A stretch of 64,000 bases of DNA. It comes from Psychrobacter piscatorii. Lineage in GTDB: Bacteria; Pseudomonadota; Gammaproteobacteria; Pseudomonadales; Moraxellaceae. Under the pieces are notes generated by a model. The model was not told where the DNA came from. It did no database searches and saw only the letters and a program-made list of their open reading frames with translations. A program made the translations under genes and the position numbers. Positions 19,282 through 29,074 of this stretch are shown piece after piece. Within the stretch, counting starts at the first letter, position 1, and the number at the start of each line of letters is the position of its first letter. The stretch is from NCBI RefSeq assembly GCF_904846415.1, contig NZ_CAJHAR010000019.1, positions 1 to 64,000 of the forward strand. The letters run 5' to 3'.

Positions 19282-20910
19282 TTAATCGACGATGAGCTGC
19301 TCTAGATCGTCCCCTGAATTTGTCGCAAGATTTGCAATCATCGATAGTGCGTGCGCTTGCTGGTCTATGGGTTGTTTTACTGCTTCACCTCTCGAGCCTT
19401 CACGTAACCAATTTTTAGCTATATCATCACTGTTTTGACTGTGCTGCTGATTCTGTAGATTATACCAAGCCAAGTTATCATGCAGCGCGACCACGTCGCC
19501 CATGATAAGTAGAGCAGGTGTCGGCAGCTGAGCGACTTCTTGCTGACTGACGATGCTGGCAAGCGTACCTGTTAGGACTTGCTGATTGGGCATACTGGCA
19601 TTTGAGACAATGGCAATCGGGGTATCAGCGCTACGACCAGCGCCTATCAGGCCTTCAGTTAAGCGTGCCAGCGAGTGCAGACCCATATAAAATACGACCG
19701 TCTCATCGGTGTTCAAGAAGTTTTTGAAGTTACTGTTGGGTGCGCCTGCTTTCAAAAACCCTGTCACAAAACGTACGGATTGCGAGTGGTCACGGTGAGT
19801 GAGTGGAATCCCCGCATAGCTAGCAGCGGCATTAGCAGCAGTGATCCCTGGTACGACCTGATATGGTACGCCATGAGCGCGCAGGCTCTCAATCTCTTCA
19901 CCGCCGCGACCAAAGATAAACGGATCGCCACCTTTTAAGCGAACGACACGCCGACCTTCTTTGGCGCTATTAACCAACAACTCATTGATGCCAAGCTGCG
20001 CGACCGTATGGTTACTGCGTTTTTTACCGACAAACACTTTGTCCGCATCACGGCGGCAAAGATCCAGCACTTGTGGCGATACCAATGCGTCATAGTAGAC
20101 AATATCTGCTTGCTGCATCAAACGCAGTGCTTTGAACGTCAAAAGCTCTGGGTCACCAGGGCCTGCGCCAACGATATAAACTTCGCCTACGGGGGGTAGT
20201 TTTTTTTCTGACTCGTCTGACAGAGTAGGCGTTGTATTTTCCGCAGCATCAGGGTGGGCTTTATCATGAATAGCAGCGGCAGTGCTATCTAAATCCGCTT
20301 GTAGCTTGGCAGCTGCTTCTGTTTCATTACCGGCAAACATCAGCTGGCTGACTTGACCTTCAAACGCACGCTCCCAAAACTGCCGCCGTCCAGTCAGCGT
20401 TGGTATTTTGGCTTTTACCTCAGTACGGAAATCCCCTGCCAGCTTGGCTAGTTTACCGTAGCCTTGCGGAATCAAAGTCTCAAGGCGTGCTCTTAATAGA
20501 CGCGCCAACACTGGGGCTTTACCATTTGATGAAATGCCAATGACAATGGGGTTGCGATCAATAATGGCTGGAAAGATAAAATCACACAAGGGCGGCGTAT
20601 CGACCACATTGACCGGGATATTTAGTTCAGTCGCATCGGCGTGAATCTCATGGTTAAGCGTTTCATCATCAGTTGCGGCAATGATCACACGTGCACCTGA
20701 CATATAGCGCTTATTATAATTCTCGTAGATAAATTCGTGTTTATCATCGGTGAGCAAGGCTTGTATCTCATGGCTGATGTCAGGCGCAAGGATCGTAATG
20801 CACGCGCCAGCACGGCTGAGCAAGTCAGCTTTACGCAGTGCCACTTCGCCGCCGCCCACGATGAGCACTTTGCGGCCTTCTAATTTAAAAAATAGCGGGA
20901 AGGTGTTCAT
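19282..20910 (-). CDS. cysG: Siroheme synthase CysG (methyltransferase, dehydrogenase, ferrochelatase)
   Basis: It makes siroheme, the cofactor of sulfite reductase, from uroporphyrinogen III. The N-terminal CysG(A) module has the NAD-binding GGGEVALRKADLLSRAG (about 19-35), ATDDETLNHEI and VNVVDTPPLCDFIFP, and ends in the GRRQFWERAFEG segment. The C-terminal SUMT module begins VYIVGAGPGDPELLTFKALR (about 245) and contains VRLKGGDPFIFGRGGEE and VPGITAANAAASYAGIPLTHRD. Both modules look complete. I place the start at 20910 (542 residues), where GGTGA sits 4 bases before an ATG opening the usual NTFPLFFKLEGRKVLIVGGG; the longer reading frame adds 21 unlikely residues. It sits next to the cysH-cysI cluster that uses its product. 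Confidence 0.95.
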   Translation of the reverse strand: MNTFPLFFKLEGRKVLIVGGGEVALRKADLLSRAGACITILAPDISHEIQALLTDDKHEFIYENYNKRYMSGARVIIAATDDETLNHEIHADATELNIPVNVVDTPPLCDFIFPAIIDRNPIVIGISSNGKAPVLARLLRARLETLIPQGYGKLAKLAGDFRTEVKAKIPTLTGRRQFWERAFEGQVSQLMFAGNETEAAAKLQADLDSTAAAIHDKAHPDAAENTTPTLSDESEKKLPPVGEVYIVGAGPGDPELLTFKALRLMQQADIVYYDALVSPQVLDLCRRDADKVFVGKKRSNHTVAQLGINELLVNSAKEGRRVVRLKGGDPFIFGRGGEEIESLRAHGVPYQVVPGITAANAAASYAGIPLTHRDHSQSVRFVTGFLKAGAPNSNFKNFLNTDETVVFYMGLHSLARLTEGLIGAGRSADTPIAIVSNASMPNQQVLTGTLASIVSQQEVAQLPTPALLIMGDVVALHDNLAWYNLQNQQHSQNSDDIAKNWLREGSRGEAVKQPIDQQAHALSMIANLATNSGDDLEQLIVD

Positions 20911-21202
20911 AGTGTCACCATATATTGAATTATTTATTATAAAGAATAGAAAAGGTATGAGGAATGCCGCCATTATGAGGTATCACAGACACACTCTCAC
21001 CTAGTGAATTGGCATTAGCATATTCTTTTTTGAAATATTAATTGATATTTTTCTTACCAATAGGAATAGATGAGATGACTTTCTCAAATCAATAAATTAC
21101 CTAACACACGCTAACATATCCCAAAATTAGGTTGTGCTAGCATGTCTTAAGATAATCAATCGTATATCAATAATTCACAATATTTAAAAGAGTAAGCATA
21201 CT

Positions 21203-21943
21203 ATGAAATTACAAGACAGAGTGGCGATTATATTTGGTGGCACTTCAGGTTTGGGAGAGGCGACGGCTAAGGCATTCGCTAATGAAGGCGCTAAAGTCGT
21301 CGTCACAGGGCGCGATGAGGAAGACGGCAATCGAATCGTCAAAGATATTACAGATAACAATCAAGATGCCATCTTTGTAAAAGCTGATGTAACGCAAAAG
21401 AGTGATATTCAAGCCGTGGTTGATAGCGCATTAACCACTTACGATAAAATTGATATCTTGTACAACGGTGCTGGTATTCATGATGCTTATGACAATGCTG
21501 TTGAGCTAGAAGAAGATTTTTACGATAAATTGATGGCGATTAATGTCAAAGCGCCTTATCTGGCGTCCAAAATGGTGATTCCGCATTTTATTAAGCAAGA
21601 CGGCGGCACTATTATTAATGTCGGCTCGCAAGCGACACAAATGGCAGGACCGGGCGGCTCAGCATATGTTACCTCCAAACATGCCATTTTGGGGTTTTCG
21701 AAACAGCTGGCTTTTGATTTTGGTAGTCAAGGCATCAAAGTGAATACATTGTCGCCAGGTTTTATAAAAACACCCATGACTGAGGGTATTGACGATGAGC
21801 GTCTAGCGCGTATTCCGGCCGAGCGTGCTGGTAAGCCTGAAGAGATTGCTGCACTTGCCGTGTTTTTGGCATCTGATGATTCTAATTATATGCAAGGCGC
21901 TAACGTTTTAATGGATGGCGGTTGGGTATTAGGTCGCAAATAG
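21203..21943 (+). CDS. Short-chain dehydrogenase/reductase (classical SDR)
   Basis: This 246-residue NAD(P)-dependent oxidoreductase has the cofactor loop IFGGTSGLGEATA (about 11-23), the NAG-like motif YNGAGIH, a catalytic Ser in INVGSQATQ, and YVTSK (Tyr and Lys), with PGFIKTPM downstream. The end (NVLMDGGWVLGRK) is typical of 3-oxoacyl-ACP reductase/glucose dehydrogenase-like SDRs. The substrate cannot be told from the sequence. It is a single gene, convergent with cysH, sharing a terminator. AAAGAG lies about 9 bases before the ATG. Confidence 0.85.
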   Translation: MKLQDRVAIIFGGTSGLGEATAKAFANEGAKVVVTGRDEEDGNRIVKDITDNNQDAIFVKADVTQKSDIQAVVDSALTTYDKIDILYNGAGIHDAYDNAVELEEDFYDKLMAINVKAPYLASKMVIPHFIKQDGGTIINVGSQATQMAGPGGSAYVTSKHAILGFSKQLAFDFGSQGIKVNTLSPGFIKTPMTEGIDDERLARIPAERAGKPEEIAALAVFLASDDSNYMQGANVLMDGGWVLGRK

Positions 21944-22009
21944 CTTTAGTAGTTGTCAACATGATCGTCAACTATATCCCGAACGATTATTATGTATCGT
22001 CCTAACCAT

Positions 22010-22042
22010 AAAAAAGCCCTCTCAAAATGAGAGGGCTTTTTT
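22010..22042. terminator. Bidirectional terminator between the SDR gene and cysH
   Basis: A perfect 14-bp stem (22010-22023 with 22029-22042, core GCCCTCTC/GAGAGGGC) has A- and T-runs on both sides and lies between convergent genes. Confidence 0.88.
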
Positions 22043-22075
22043 ATAATTGCAGAATCTGTGAGTGGTTATCAAAGA

Positions 22076-22714
22076 TTATAACTGAGTATGCAGACCACAC
22101 TCACGGCTTTCTTCTACTTTGGTTGGATCAAAGTAGTCATGCTCGTTTGGCAAGTTGTGCTCATCTAAGTACACGTCTAGATCCGCATCTGTTTTTTCGA
22201 ACAATGGCGCTACTTTCAATACGCCGTCTTTTGATAAACTAAGTACATCAAGACCTTGGCGGAATTCTGTTTGGTCTTTACGAATGGCATTAAACCATAC
22301 ATCAGGCTTTAGCTCATCTAGTGCACGGCGAAATGGTTCAAGCTTAACTTGTTCAGTGAACTCGTCATGCTGAGGGTTATCGATACCTGGGATACCATTC
22401 ATAGTCGCATCACGGTGTGCAGCCGTTTGTTTTGGGATATAAGTCACAACGTTTAGATCAAGATCACGAATCAATTTGTTAGCAAACTGATAGGTCGCAT
22501 CGGTGTTGTAACCTGAGTCTACCCACAATACAGTGATGTCAGGGCGCTGCTTGGCAACCAAATGCAAGATCGCTGACTCATAAGGACGGAAGTTGGTCGT
22601 GATGATTGGGTTTTTTGCTTGTGTCAGTGCCCACTCAACGATTTGCTCAGGTGATTTACCTTGCAAATCTTGGTTTGCTTGGTCGATATCTAGGTTTGGG
22701 TGTAATTGGCTCAT
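22076..22714 (-). CDS. cysH: Phosphoadenylylsulfate (PAPS) reductase
   Basis: It reduces activated sulfate to sulfite using thioredoxin or glutaredoxin. The PP-loop ATPase-like fold shows TTNFRPYESAILHLV, TVLWVDSGYNTDATYQFA and NAIRKDQTEFR. The C-terminus carries the catalytic cysteine in RECGLHTQL. There are no other cysteines, so the paired-Cys iron-sulfur motifs of APS-type reductases are absent; this argues for PAPS as substrate, which would need an APS kinase not found in this window. The start at 22714 (212 residues) has AGGA 7 bases upstream; the longer frame adds 35 unrelated residues. Third gene of the cysI-DUF934-cysH operon. Confidence 0.92.
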   Translation of the reverse strand: MSQLHPNLDIDQANQDLQGKSPEQIVEWALTQAKNPIITTNFRPYESAILHLVAKQRPDITVLWVDSGYNTDATYQFANKLIRDLDLNVVTYIPKQTAAHRDATMNGIPGIDNPQHDEFTEQVKLEPFRRALDELKPDVWFNAIRKDQTEFRQGLDVLSLSKDGVLKVAPLFEKTDADLDVYLDEHNLPNEHDYFDPTKVEESRECGLHTQL

Positions 22715-22772
22715 GATACATTCCTTAATAATTGTTAATATAAAAATAGCGATTTGATAGTGAACAATAAAA

Positions 22773-23363
22773 TTAGTTTTTTGAGAACATCGGTAATGCT
22801 GAAGCGTCTCGACCATCATAGCTGCTGGCTAGGGCAGTGAAAGCTTGGCTGATATCAGATTTAGCATCATGCCCATTAAGTACAAAACTAGTAGCACCGG
22901 CGCGCAGCAAATAAGCGATTTGATCACGACCAAACGCGCCTGCCATGCGAATATCACCTTCATAACCAAGCTGACGCAGGGTCTGTGCAAAACTAAAACC
23001 GCGACCATCCACAAAACTTGGGACATGAATGACGATCAAGTCTTGCGTCAATAAAAAGTCTTTTACATCAGGCAGATCATCAGCATCAGTGTTGGACGTG
23101 ATCCACACACCCAACCGGCTGCTGTGCTGCTTGAGGATATCCAATACTTGCGCGAGCAAACCGTTTGCCAGTTTGCCATCAGCATTCAATAAATCTGCTA
23201 ATGGGACAAGTACATCGACTTTTTCTTGCTTGTGTAACAGCTCAAGCAAGGTCAGGTTTGATAACGCGATACCATCAGGCAACTGCGCTGTCGCTAGCGC
23301 TTGCCAAGTATCTTCGCCACTAATGTCTGCGCCATGGCTATCGAGCACATGATGATTAGCCAT
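22773..23363 (-). CDS. DUF934 protein of the sulfite-reductase operon
   Basis: A 196-residue protein of the DUF934 family, which is regularly encoded next to cysI and cysH and is thought to assist sulfite reductase; no activity is established. Family features include LLELLHKQEKVDVLVPLADLL, VWITSNTDADDL, DLIVIHVPSFVDGRGFSFA and AGAFGRDQIAYLLRAGATSFVL. The start at 23363 is supported by AAGGAG seven bases upstream. It overlaps the last 8 bases of cysI, so the two are translationally coupled. cysH follows after 58 bases. Confidence 0.88.
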   Translation of the reverse strand: MANHHVLDSHGADISGEDTWQALATAQLPDGIALSNLTLLELLHKQEKVDVLVPLADLLNADGKLANGLLAQVLDILKQHSSRLGVWITSNTDADDLPDVKDFLLTQDLIVIHVPSFVDGRGFSFAQTLRQLGYEGDIRMAGAFGRDQIAYLLRAGATSFVLNGHDAKSDISQAFTALASSYDGRDASALPMFSKN

Positions 23364-25041
23364 AGACCTTCTCCTTAAAGGGGGCGATGCCAACGCGGTC
23401 AATCACGTCGCCAAAACCCTCAACATCTTGTTCGTTAGTGCCGCGTATATCGAGATACACATCTAAAATGGTTTGCAAGGTGCTGGCCACATCATCCGCT
23501 CGCACCGCTTTTCCTAAGATTTTGCCCAATTTGGCGTCATTACTAGAGTTACCGCCAAGGCTAATCTGATACCAATGCTCGCCTTTTTTGTCCACACCCA
23601 AGATACCGATATCACCTGTGTGATGATGGGCGCAGGCGTTCATACAGCCTGACATATTTAGTCGAATATCACCAAGATCATACAAGTAATCTAAATCATC
23701 AAACTGCTTTTCGATTTGCTCAGCGATATTGTGCGTAGTGGCATTGGCCAGTGAGCAATAATCCCAACCTGGGCAGACAATCATGTCGGTTAAGGTGTTG
23801 ATATTGGCGCGCGCCAAATGCAAGTCTGACAACTGCTGCCACAATTCATAAAGCTCATTGGTTTGCACATCAGCGAATACTAGATTTTGCTGATACGTAC
23901 CGCGCAGCTCACCAAAGCTATAACGATCAGACAAATCGGCAAGCGCATCCATTTGCGTATCACTCAAGTCACCTGATGGCACATAACGACCGTCCACCAG
24001 TCCGGCTTTTAAAGAAATCACGACCGCACGGTAACCATCTACCTTATGTGCGACGGTGTTCTGGTGATACCAGTTGGCAAAGTCTTTATCAGCGTTTAGT
24101 TGTTGTTGTAACTCAGACTGTACTGCGAGCGCATCAAATGACTGATAATTAGGCATGCTGAAATAGCTGGCAGCGGTGTCAAAATTGTCTTCAGTCAAGG
24201 TAAGCGGGCCATCTTTGGTATGTGCTTCCCACTCAGCCTCCACCAATTTGGCAAACTGATTGCCGCCTAAGCTATCGACCAAAATCTTAATACGGGCTTT
24301 GTACTTGTTATCACGGCGACCGTGCAGGTTATAAACGCGCAAAATGGCATCGAGATAGCTGAGTAAATGCTCACGAGGTAAAAACTTGCGAATGGTTTTG
24401 CCAATAACGGGGGTGCGTCCTAAGCCACCACCAACGATAACTTCAAAGCCAAGCTCACCTGCGTCATTGGTAATGACGTGCAGACCCACATCATGTACTT
24501 GCGTCGCAGCGCGATCCGCTTCGGTACCGATTACCGCAATTTTAAATTTACGCGGTAAAAAAGCAAACTCAGGGTGGAAGGTTGACCACTGACGAATGAT
24601 TTCGCAATAAGGACGTGGATCAGCGATTTCTTCTTTATGGATACCAGCGTAAGGGTCCGTTGTGGTATTACGGATACAGTTGCCTGAGGTTTGGATGGCA
24701 TGCATTTGTACGGTTGCCAATTCTGCCAAAATGTCTGGCACTTCTTCTAGTTTTGGCCAGTTCAGCTGAATATTGGTACGGGTAGTCATGTGCCCATAAC
24801 CTTTATCATACTTACGGGTAATCTCTGCCAATTTGCGCAACTGATAGCTGGCAAGTAGTCCGTAAGGGATGGCGATACGGAGCATCGGCGCATAACGCTG
24901 AATATACAGACCGTTTTGCAATCGAAGTGGCAAAAACTGCTCTTCTGGCAGCTCACCCGCTAGAAATCGCTCGGTTTGGTCGCGAAATTGGGCAACTCGT
25001 TCCTCTACCAACGTCTGGTCAGCGTAATTATATTGATACAT
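23356..25041 (-). CDS. cysI: Sulfite reductase hemoprotein (siroheme, 4Fe-4S)
   Basis: This 561-residue member of the nitrite/sulfite reductase family reduces sulfite to sulfide by six electrons. Two ferredoxin-like half-domains are seen: GLYIQRYAPMLRIAIPYGLL and GHMTTRTNIQLNW near the N-terminus, and GELRGTYQQNLVFADV later. The siroheme and iron-sulfur cysteines are CPGWDYC (CX5C) and GCMNAC (CX3C) in NMSGCMNACAHHHTGDIG. No flavoprotein partner (cysJ) occurs in the window, so the electron donor may be encoded elsewhere or be ferredoxin-like. It is first in the operon cysI-DUF934-cysH and divergent from sat. Confidence 0.93.
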   Translation of the reverse strand: MYQYNYADQTLVEERVAQFRDQTERFLAGELPEEQFLPLRLQNGLYIQRYAPMLRIAIPYGLLASYQLRKLAEITRKYDKGYGHMTTRTNIQLNWPKLEEVPDILAELATVQMHAIQTSGNCIRNTTTDPYAGIHKEEIADPRPYCEIIRQWSTFHPEFAFLPRKFKIAVIGTEADRAATQVHDVGLHVITNDAGELGFEVIVGGGLGRTPVIGKTIRKFLPREHLLSYLDAILRVYNLHGRRDNKYKARIKILVDSLGGNQFAKLVEAEWEAHTKDGPLTLTEDNFDTAASYFSMPNYQSFDALAVQSELQQQLNADKDFANWYHQNTVAHKVDGYRAVVISLKAGLVDGRYVPSGDLSDTQMDALADLSDRYSFGELRGTYQQNLVFADVQTNELYELWQQLSDLHLARANINTLTDMIVCPGWDYCSLANATTHNIAEQIEKQFDDLDYLYDLGDIRLNMSGCMNACAHHHTGDIGILGVDKKGEHWYQISLGGNSSNDAKLGKILGKAVRADDVASTLQTILDVYLDIRGTNEQDVEGFGDVIDRVGIAPFKEKVYG

Positions 25042-25388
25042 GACGTAATCTCAGTTTTGTTTTTAGTCTTAAAAGCAGCGATGGAAGCAATCTAATATCT
25101 GTGCTCGTAGGTGAACCACAAATCGCCATTTAAACAATTCAGGGTCACATCATATAAGCTTCTATCTATAAACATAAATTCCTTTCAGACATATCCATAT
25201 CCAAACACAGCATAAATTTTCATAACGAAAGTTAGGTAGCCTATGCTTATCAAATTTAACGCCTGATCGCTAGTACGCTACTTCTTATCTATCGACGGCT
25301 TTCTTCTCAGTTTTGTATATTTAATCACTTTCGTGTTTTTGCTCATCTCTTCCAACCATTCTTTCTAATAAGAGGTTTTAATAACTAT
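25042..25388. other. Divergent control region between cysI and sat
   Basis: These 347 bases hold no gene. Both halves of the sulfate-reduction pathway start from here in opposite directions, so a shared regulator such as a CysB-type protein could act here. CysB sites are too degenerate to assign by eye. The sat ribosome-binding site (AAGAGG) is 12 bases from its ATG, which is long. Confidence 0.45.
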
Positions 25389-26663
25389 ATGTCTCAGACC
25401 CTGATTCAGACCCAAAGCCAAACTCAATCCCAATCAAAATCAAAGCTGGTTCCGCCACATGGCAGTGCCGAGCTAAAGCCACTCTTGTTAGAGGGCGACG
25501 CACGCGAGCAAGCATTAGAGCTTGCCAGCACCTTACCAACCATTACCTTAAGTTCACGCGAGCGTGGTGATCTGATCATGTTCGGTATTGGCGGCTTTAC
25601 ACCACTAAATGGTTTTATGAATAAAGCCAACTGGCAAGGTGTGGTTGATAACATGCGTTTGCAAAGTGGTGATAATGAAGGTTTGTTTTGGCCAATTCCG
25701 ATCACGTTATCTGCGCCAAAAGCGACAGCGGATAATCTGAGTCAAGGCGACAAAGTGGCATTGGTTGCCAAAGATGGCGAAGTCATGGGCATCTTGACGG
25801 TAGAAGAGACCTATACCATTGATAAAGAACATGAGTGTCAGCAAGTATTTACCACGACAGATCCAGAGCATCCAGGCGTTCAGCAAGTATTGGATCAAGA
25901 TGACGTTAATATTGCGGGCAGTGTAGAAGTACTGAGCGAAGGTGAGTTCCCAACGCGTTATCCTGGTATCTATAAGACGCCCGCGCAAACGCGTCAAATT
26001 TTTGAAGAGAAAAACTGGAAGACCGTGGCGGCGTTCCAAACGCGTAATCCGATGCACCGCTCACATGAGTATTTGGCCAAAATCGCGATTGAGATCTGTG
26101 ATGGTGTGATGATTCACTCATTGCTCGGCGCACTAAAACCAGGTGATATTCCAGCAGAGGTACGTCAAGAAGCCATCAAAACCCTGATCGACAATTACTT
26201 CAAACAAGACACCGTTATTCAAGCGGGCTATCCACTTGATATGCGCTATGCAGGACCGCGTGAAGCCTTATTGCATGCGTTATTCCGCCAAAACTATGGC
26301 TGTAGCCATCTGATTGTTGGCCGTGATCATGCTGGTGTGGGCGATTACTATGGTGCGTTTGATGCCCAAACGATTTTTGAGCAGATTGGCAAAGACGATC
26401 TTATCACCCAGCCGCTAAAAATTGGCTGGACCTTCTGGTGTAATGCGTGTAACGCGATGGCATCGGACAAGACTTGCCCGCATGACGCCTCTGAGCATGT
26501 CAAAGTATCTGGCACTAAGCTGCGTAAAGCGCTATCAGAAGATATGGAAGTACCAGAGAACTTTAGCCGTCCAGAAGTGCTTGAGATACTGCGTAACTAT
26601 TACGGTAGCATCGCTCGTGAAGAACGTGCTGAGGTCAAACTCACGGGTGCATCTGCGGTATAA
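25389..26663 (+). CDS. sat: Sulfate adenylyltransferase (ATP sulfurylase), single-subunit type
   Basis: It activates sulfate to adenylyl sulfate. This is the homo-oligomeric Sat/Met3 type, not the CysDN heterodimer of E. coli. Motifs: [20 protein letters not shown] (the QxRNPxHxxH ATP site), [19 protein letters not shown], then [16 protein letters not shown], cysteines common in prokaryotic Sat, and [11 protein letters not shown] (the HVSGTxxR loop). The length of 424 residues is slightly long because of a Gln/Ser-rich N-terminal tail (about residues 1-22), a style also seen in the 47.7-50.1 kb gene. It has no fused APS kinase domain. Confidence 0.94.
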   Translation: MSQTLIQTQSQTQSQSKSKLVPPHGSAELKPLLLEGDAREQALELASTLPTITLSSRERGDLIMFGIGGFTPLNGFMNKANWQGVVDNMRLQSGDNEGLFWPIPITLSAPKATADNLSQGDKVALVAKDGEVMGILTVEETYTIDKEHECQQVFTTTDPEHPGVQQVLDQDDVNIAGSVEVLSEGEFPTRYPGIYKTPAQTRQIFEEKNWKTVAAFQTRNPMHRSHEYLAKIAIEICDGVMIHSLLGALKPGDIPAEVRQEAIKTLIDNYFKQDTVIQAGYPLDMRYAGPREALLHALFRQNYGCSHLIVGRDHAGVGDYYGAFDAQTIFEQIGKDDLITQPLKIGWTFWCNACNAMASDKTCPHDASEHVKVSGTKLRKALSEDMEVPENFSRPEVLEILRNYYGSIAREERAEVKLTGASAV

Positions 26664-26706
26664 ACTCGAGCGTGTCAGCATAAAAAATCAGTGCTAAATC
26701 AATAAT

Positions 26707-26743
26707 AAAAAAGGTGTCGGACAATTAGTCTGACACCTTTTTT
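26707..26743. terminator. Bidirectional terminator after sat
   Basis: A 16-bp stem with one G-T pair (26707-26722 with 26728-26743) and a 5-base loop has A- and T-runs on both sides. It lies between sat and the convergent lipoprotein gene. Confidence 0.85.
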
Positions 26744-26788
26744 ATGTTCATCATTTCTAGCATCTTTCACCTCAGTTAGCGTGAGCTA

Positions 26789-27319
26789 TCAAATCTCTAA
26801 ATCTTCTGCCAGTTTTTGATACTCTCCCGCAAGTGAGGCACCGCCTGAGCAAAAATAATTCAGTGCATACTTATCTGGGCTATCAATCGTCAGCATATTA
26901 TCTTTAAATTGAAAAAAGACGGTGCTGTCATTTGCCTGCGCCTGAAAAATCGTACCGTGTGCCGCGTCTTGCCCCATTAATGTCGCCTTACCATCAAACT
27001 GACAAGTCTGTTTTTTGATATCGCTGCGTGAGCGAATTTTTATATCGATTTGTTGGTCACTTTCTGCACGTACCATGACGCCAACCCAGTCATATCCTTG
27101 TGCGCGTTTGTCATAATCCGCAGAAGCATAATCACCAGAAATATAGTCTTTCATAACATCACTGACAACGTCCACTGGAATTGAATGAACCGCTACAGCA
27201 CTGTGCGCAGAATTTTTCACCGCGGGCGTCACGTTATGACAACCCGTTACGGCAGCTAGGGCAGAGGCCATCAATGTTAATGCTGCAACAGAATGAAAGC
27301 GATGGGACGAAAGAGTCAT
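26789..27319 (-). CDS. Predicted lipoprotein of unknown function
   Basis: I do not recognise the family. The start at 27319 (176 residues; AAAGG 7 bases upstream) gives a short charged N-terminus, a hydrophobic stretch (FHSVAALTLMASALAAVTGC) and a lipobox VTGC, so it is probably a lipid-anchored envelope protein. The remaining 150 residues are soluble and contain two cysteines (KKQTCQFDGKATL and NYFCSGGASL) that could form a disulfide. The middle (YDWVGVMVRAESDQQIDIKIRSRSD) looks like a beta-rich domain. The neighbours are sulfate genes but the strand is opposite, so no functional link is implied. Confidence 0.6.
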   Translation of the reverse strand: MTLSSHRFHSVAALTLMASALAAVTGCHNVTPAVKNSAHSAVAVHSIPVDVVSDVMKDYISGDYASADYDKRAQGYDWVGVMVRAESDQQIDIKIRSRSDIKKQTCQFDGKATLMGQDAAHGTIFQAQANDSTVFFQFKDNMLTIDSPDKYALNYFCSGGASLAGEYQKLAEDLEI

Positions 27320-27685
27320 AAAAAGGCCTTTGGTCAAATAAGACGGTAAAATGGATATAGCATTGGCGCTTGGGCCACACTATATAAAATGATGGTACAG
27401 CCTAACTAAATTATAGTCTATTTAATAAGCCTGCCTGCAATGATTTACCTCTCGTTCTTCATAATTTCCTAAGAGCACATCCTAAGTGCTTATGCCAACA
27501 TCAGGACTTGATAAGCGGATTCGTCACTAAGCGTTTGCTATTTATACTGCTAGCATAGCTTTCATCATCCGAAAACCGAAATCAACAGAGTAAAAGCCAA
27601 AAGAACTAAGCTCAAATGGTTGTAAGCCCTATGATGATGGTCAAAATTTTGACACAACGCTTCTACCACCTTTATCGAGAGCATC
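27320..27685. other. Intergenic region between the lipoprotein gene and the first sbp gene
   Basis: No gene is recognised. A small inverted repeat (AGCAC/GTGCT, about 27473-27490) lies in the middle. A 105-residue minus-strand frame (27565-27882) overlaps the start of sbp and is treated as a shadow. The promoter of the first sulfate-binding protein gene should lie in this stretch. Confidence 0.45.
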
Positions 27686-28813
27686 ATGCAAAAAAAATTC
27701 CAAAAATTCCGCATTGCTAGCATCCAGCCAACCAATAATAAACATATAAAAGCGCGGGCACTTACCACTAGCGGCATGCTCGCAGCAGCGATCATTATGA
27801 CAGGTTGTAGTCCAACCGAAGGGGCGCAAAACGATGGAGGGAACAACGCTAATGGTGAGATGCAGGATGTCAATCTCCTCAATGTCTCTTATGATGTGTC
27901 TCGTGACTTTTATAAAGACTATAACGCGCTATTTAGCGCTGACTATCAAAAAGCCCATCCAAACAGCAAAGTTAATATCAATCAATCGCATGGCGGTTCA
28001 AGCAAGCAGGCATTATCTGTTGCCAATGGACTACAAGCAGATGTGGTCACCTTTAACCAAGAGAGCGATATGAATCTGTTGGTTGAGAAGGGTCTGGTCG
28101 CTTCTGATTGGAAGCAGGCACTACCAAATAATGCCGTGCCGTACACCAGCACTATGGTGCTACTGGTTCGTGCTGGCAATCCAAAAAACATACAAGACTG
28201 GTCGGATTTAGCACGTAACGATATCGATGTGGTCACGCCCAATCCCAAGACCAGTGGTACAGCACGTTATGCCTTTTTGGGTGCTTACGGCTATGGCTTG
28301 CATCAATTTAAAGAAAACAGCAGTGACAACCCAGTTCAAACCAATGACTTTATCAAAAAGCTGTTGGCAAATGTCGTCACTTATGACAATGGCGCACGTG
28401 CTGCGACGACCAGTTTTACCCAGCGCGGCCTAGGCGATGTACTTATCACTACCGAAAATGAGGCGAATTTGGCCGCTCAGCAATTTGCCAAAGGTCAAGT
28501 CGATATTGTCTATCCAAGTTACTCGATTACGATTGCCAACCCAGTAGCAGTTGTCACGGCAGTGACTGATAAAGCGGGTAAGACCGAAGCGGCAAGTGCT
28601 TATCTAAAAGGCTTATGGGATAAACCTGCCCAAGAGCTCATGGCAAAAATGTATATGCGTCCGAGTGATGAGCAAATACTTGCCGCTCATAAAGATACTC
28701 TGCCTGATATTGAAACGTTTGAGCCTGTCGCCGTCTTTGGCCCATGGGCAGAGATTATGGATACTTTCTTTGTAGACGGTGGCCGTTTTGAACAGCTGGC
28801 AAGTGCTAGGTAG
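27686..28813 (+). CDS. sbp: Sulfate ABC transporter periplasmic binding lipoprotein (first copy)
   Basis: A 375-residue binding protein that delivers sulfate to the CysTW permease. The N-terminus has positive charges, a hydrophobic segment and a lipobox MTGC near residue 41, so it is lipid-anchored. Family motifs: LLNVSYDVSRDFYKDYNALF, INQSHGGSSKQALSVANGLQADVV (sulfate-contact SGGS-like region), NPKTSGTARYAFLGAYGYG and FTQRGLGDVLITTENEA. It is clearly paralogous to the next gene, with long identical stretches such as SHGGSSKQALSVANGLQADV. Some substitutions near the ligand site suggest that the two may differ in affinity or oxyanion. Its coding start at 27686 lies after a weak ribosome-binding site (GAGAG). 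Confidence 0.9.
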   Translation: MQKKFQKFRIASIQPTNNKHIKARALTTSGMLAAAIIMTGCSPTEGAQNDGGNNANGEMQDVNLLNVSYDVSRDFYKDYNALFSADYQKAHPNSKVNINQSHGGSSKQALSVANGLQADVVTFNQESDMNLLVEKGLVASDWKQALPNNAVPYTSTMVLLVRAGNPKNIQDWSDLARNDIDVVTPNPKTSGTARYAFLGAYGYGLHQFKENSSDNPVQTNDFIKKLLANVVTYDNGARAATTSFTQRGLGDVLITTENEANLAAQQFAKGQVDIVYPSYSITIANPVAVVTAVTDKAGKTEAASAYLKGLWDKPAQELMAKMYMRPSDEQILAAHKDTLPDIETFEPVAVFGPWAEIMDTFFVDGGRFEQLASAR

Positions 28814-29074
28814 TCATTAATTTCTGGCTTGTAGAATGATCTGTCTTAGCCGTTATCAGTGATAACACTGACAAGATAGATAAGACGTATCCAATGTTAA
28901 AATCAGAAAACAGTTGGTTATGCGTATATAATTTTTTCATAAATTATTGATATGATTGGCTTTGCCTGCTTGTTATTCCCTTTTGGCAATAACATACGCA
29001 TATTCATCATTAAACATAATAAGATGGCGCTGTTAGCATACTTGCATTACACAACAGACATCTTTGAGGTATTT

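Noticed and set aside
27565..27882. 105-residue minus-strand frame overlapping the start of the first sbp gene
   Set aside because: It is antisense to the signal region of a clear gene, with low complexity and no relatives recognised.
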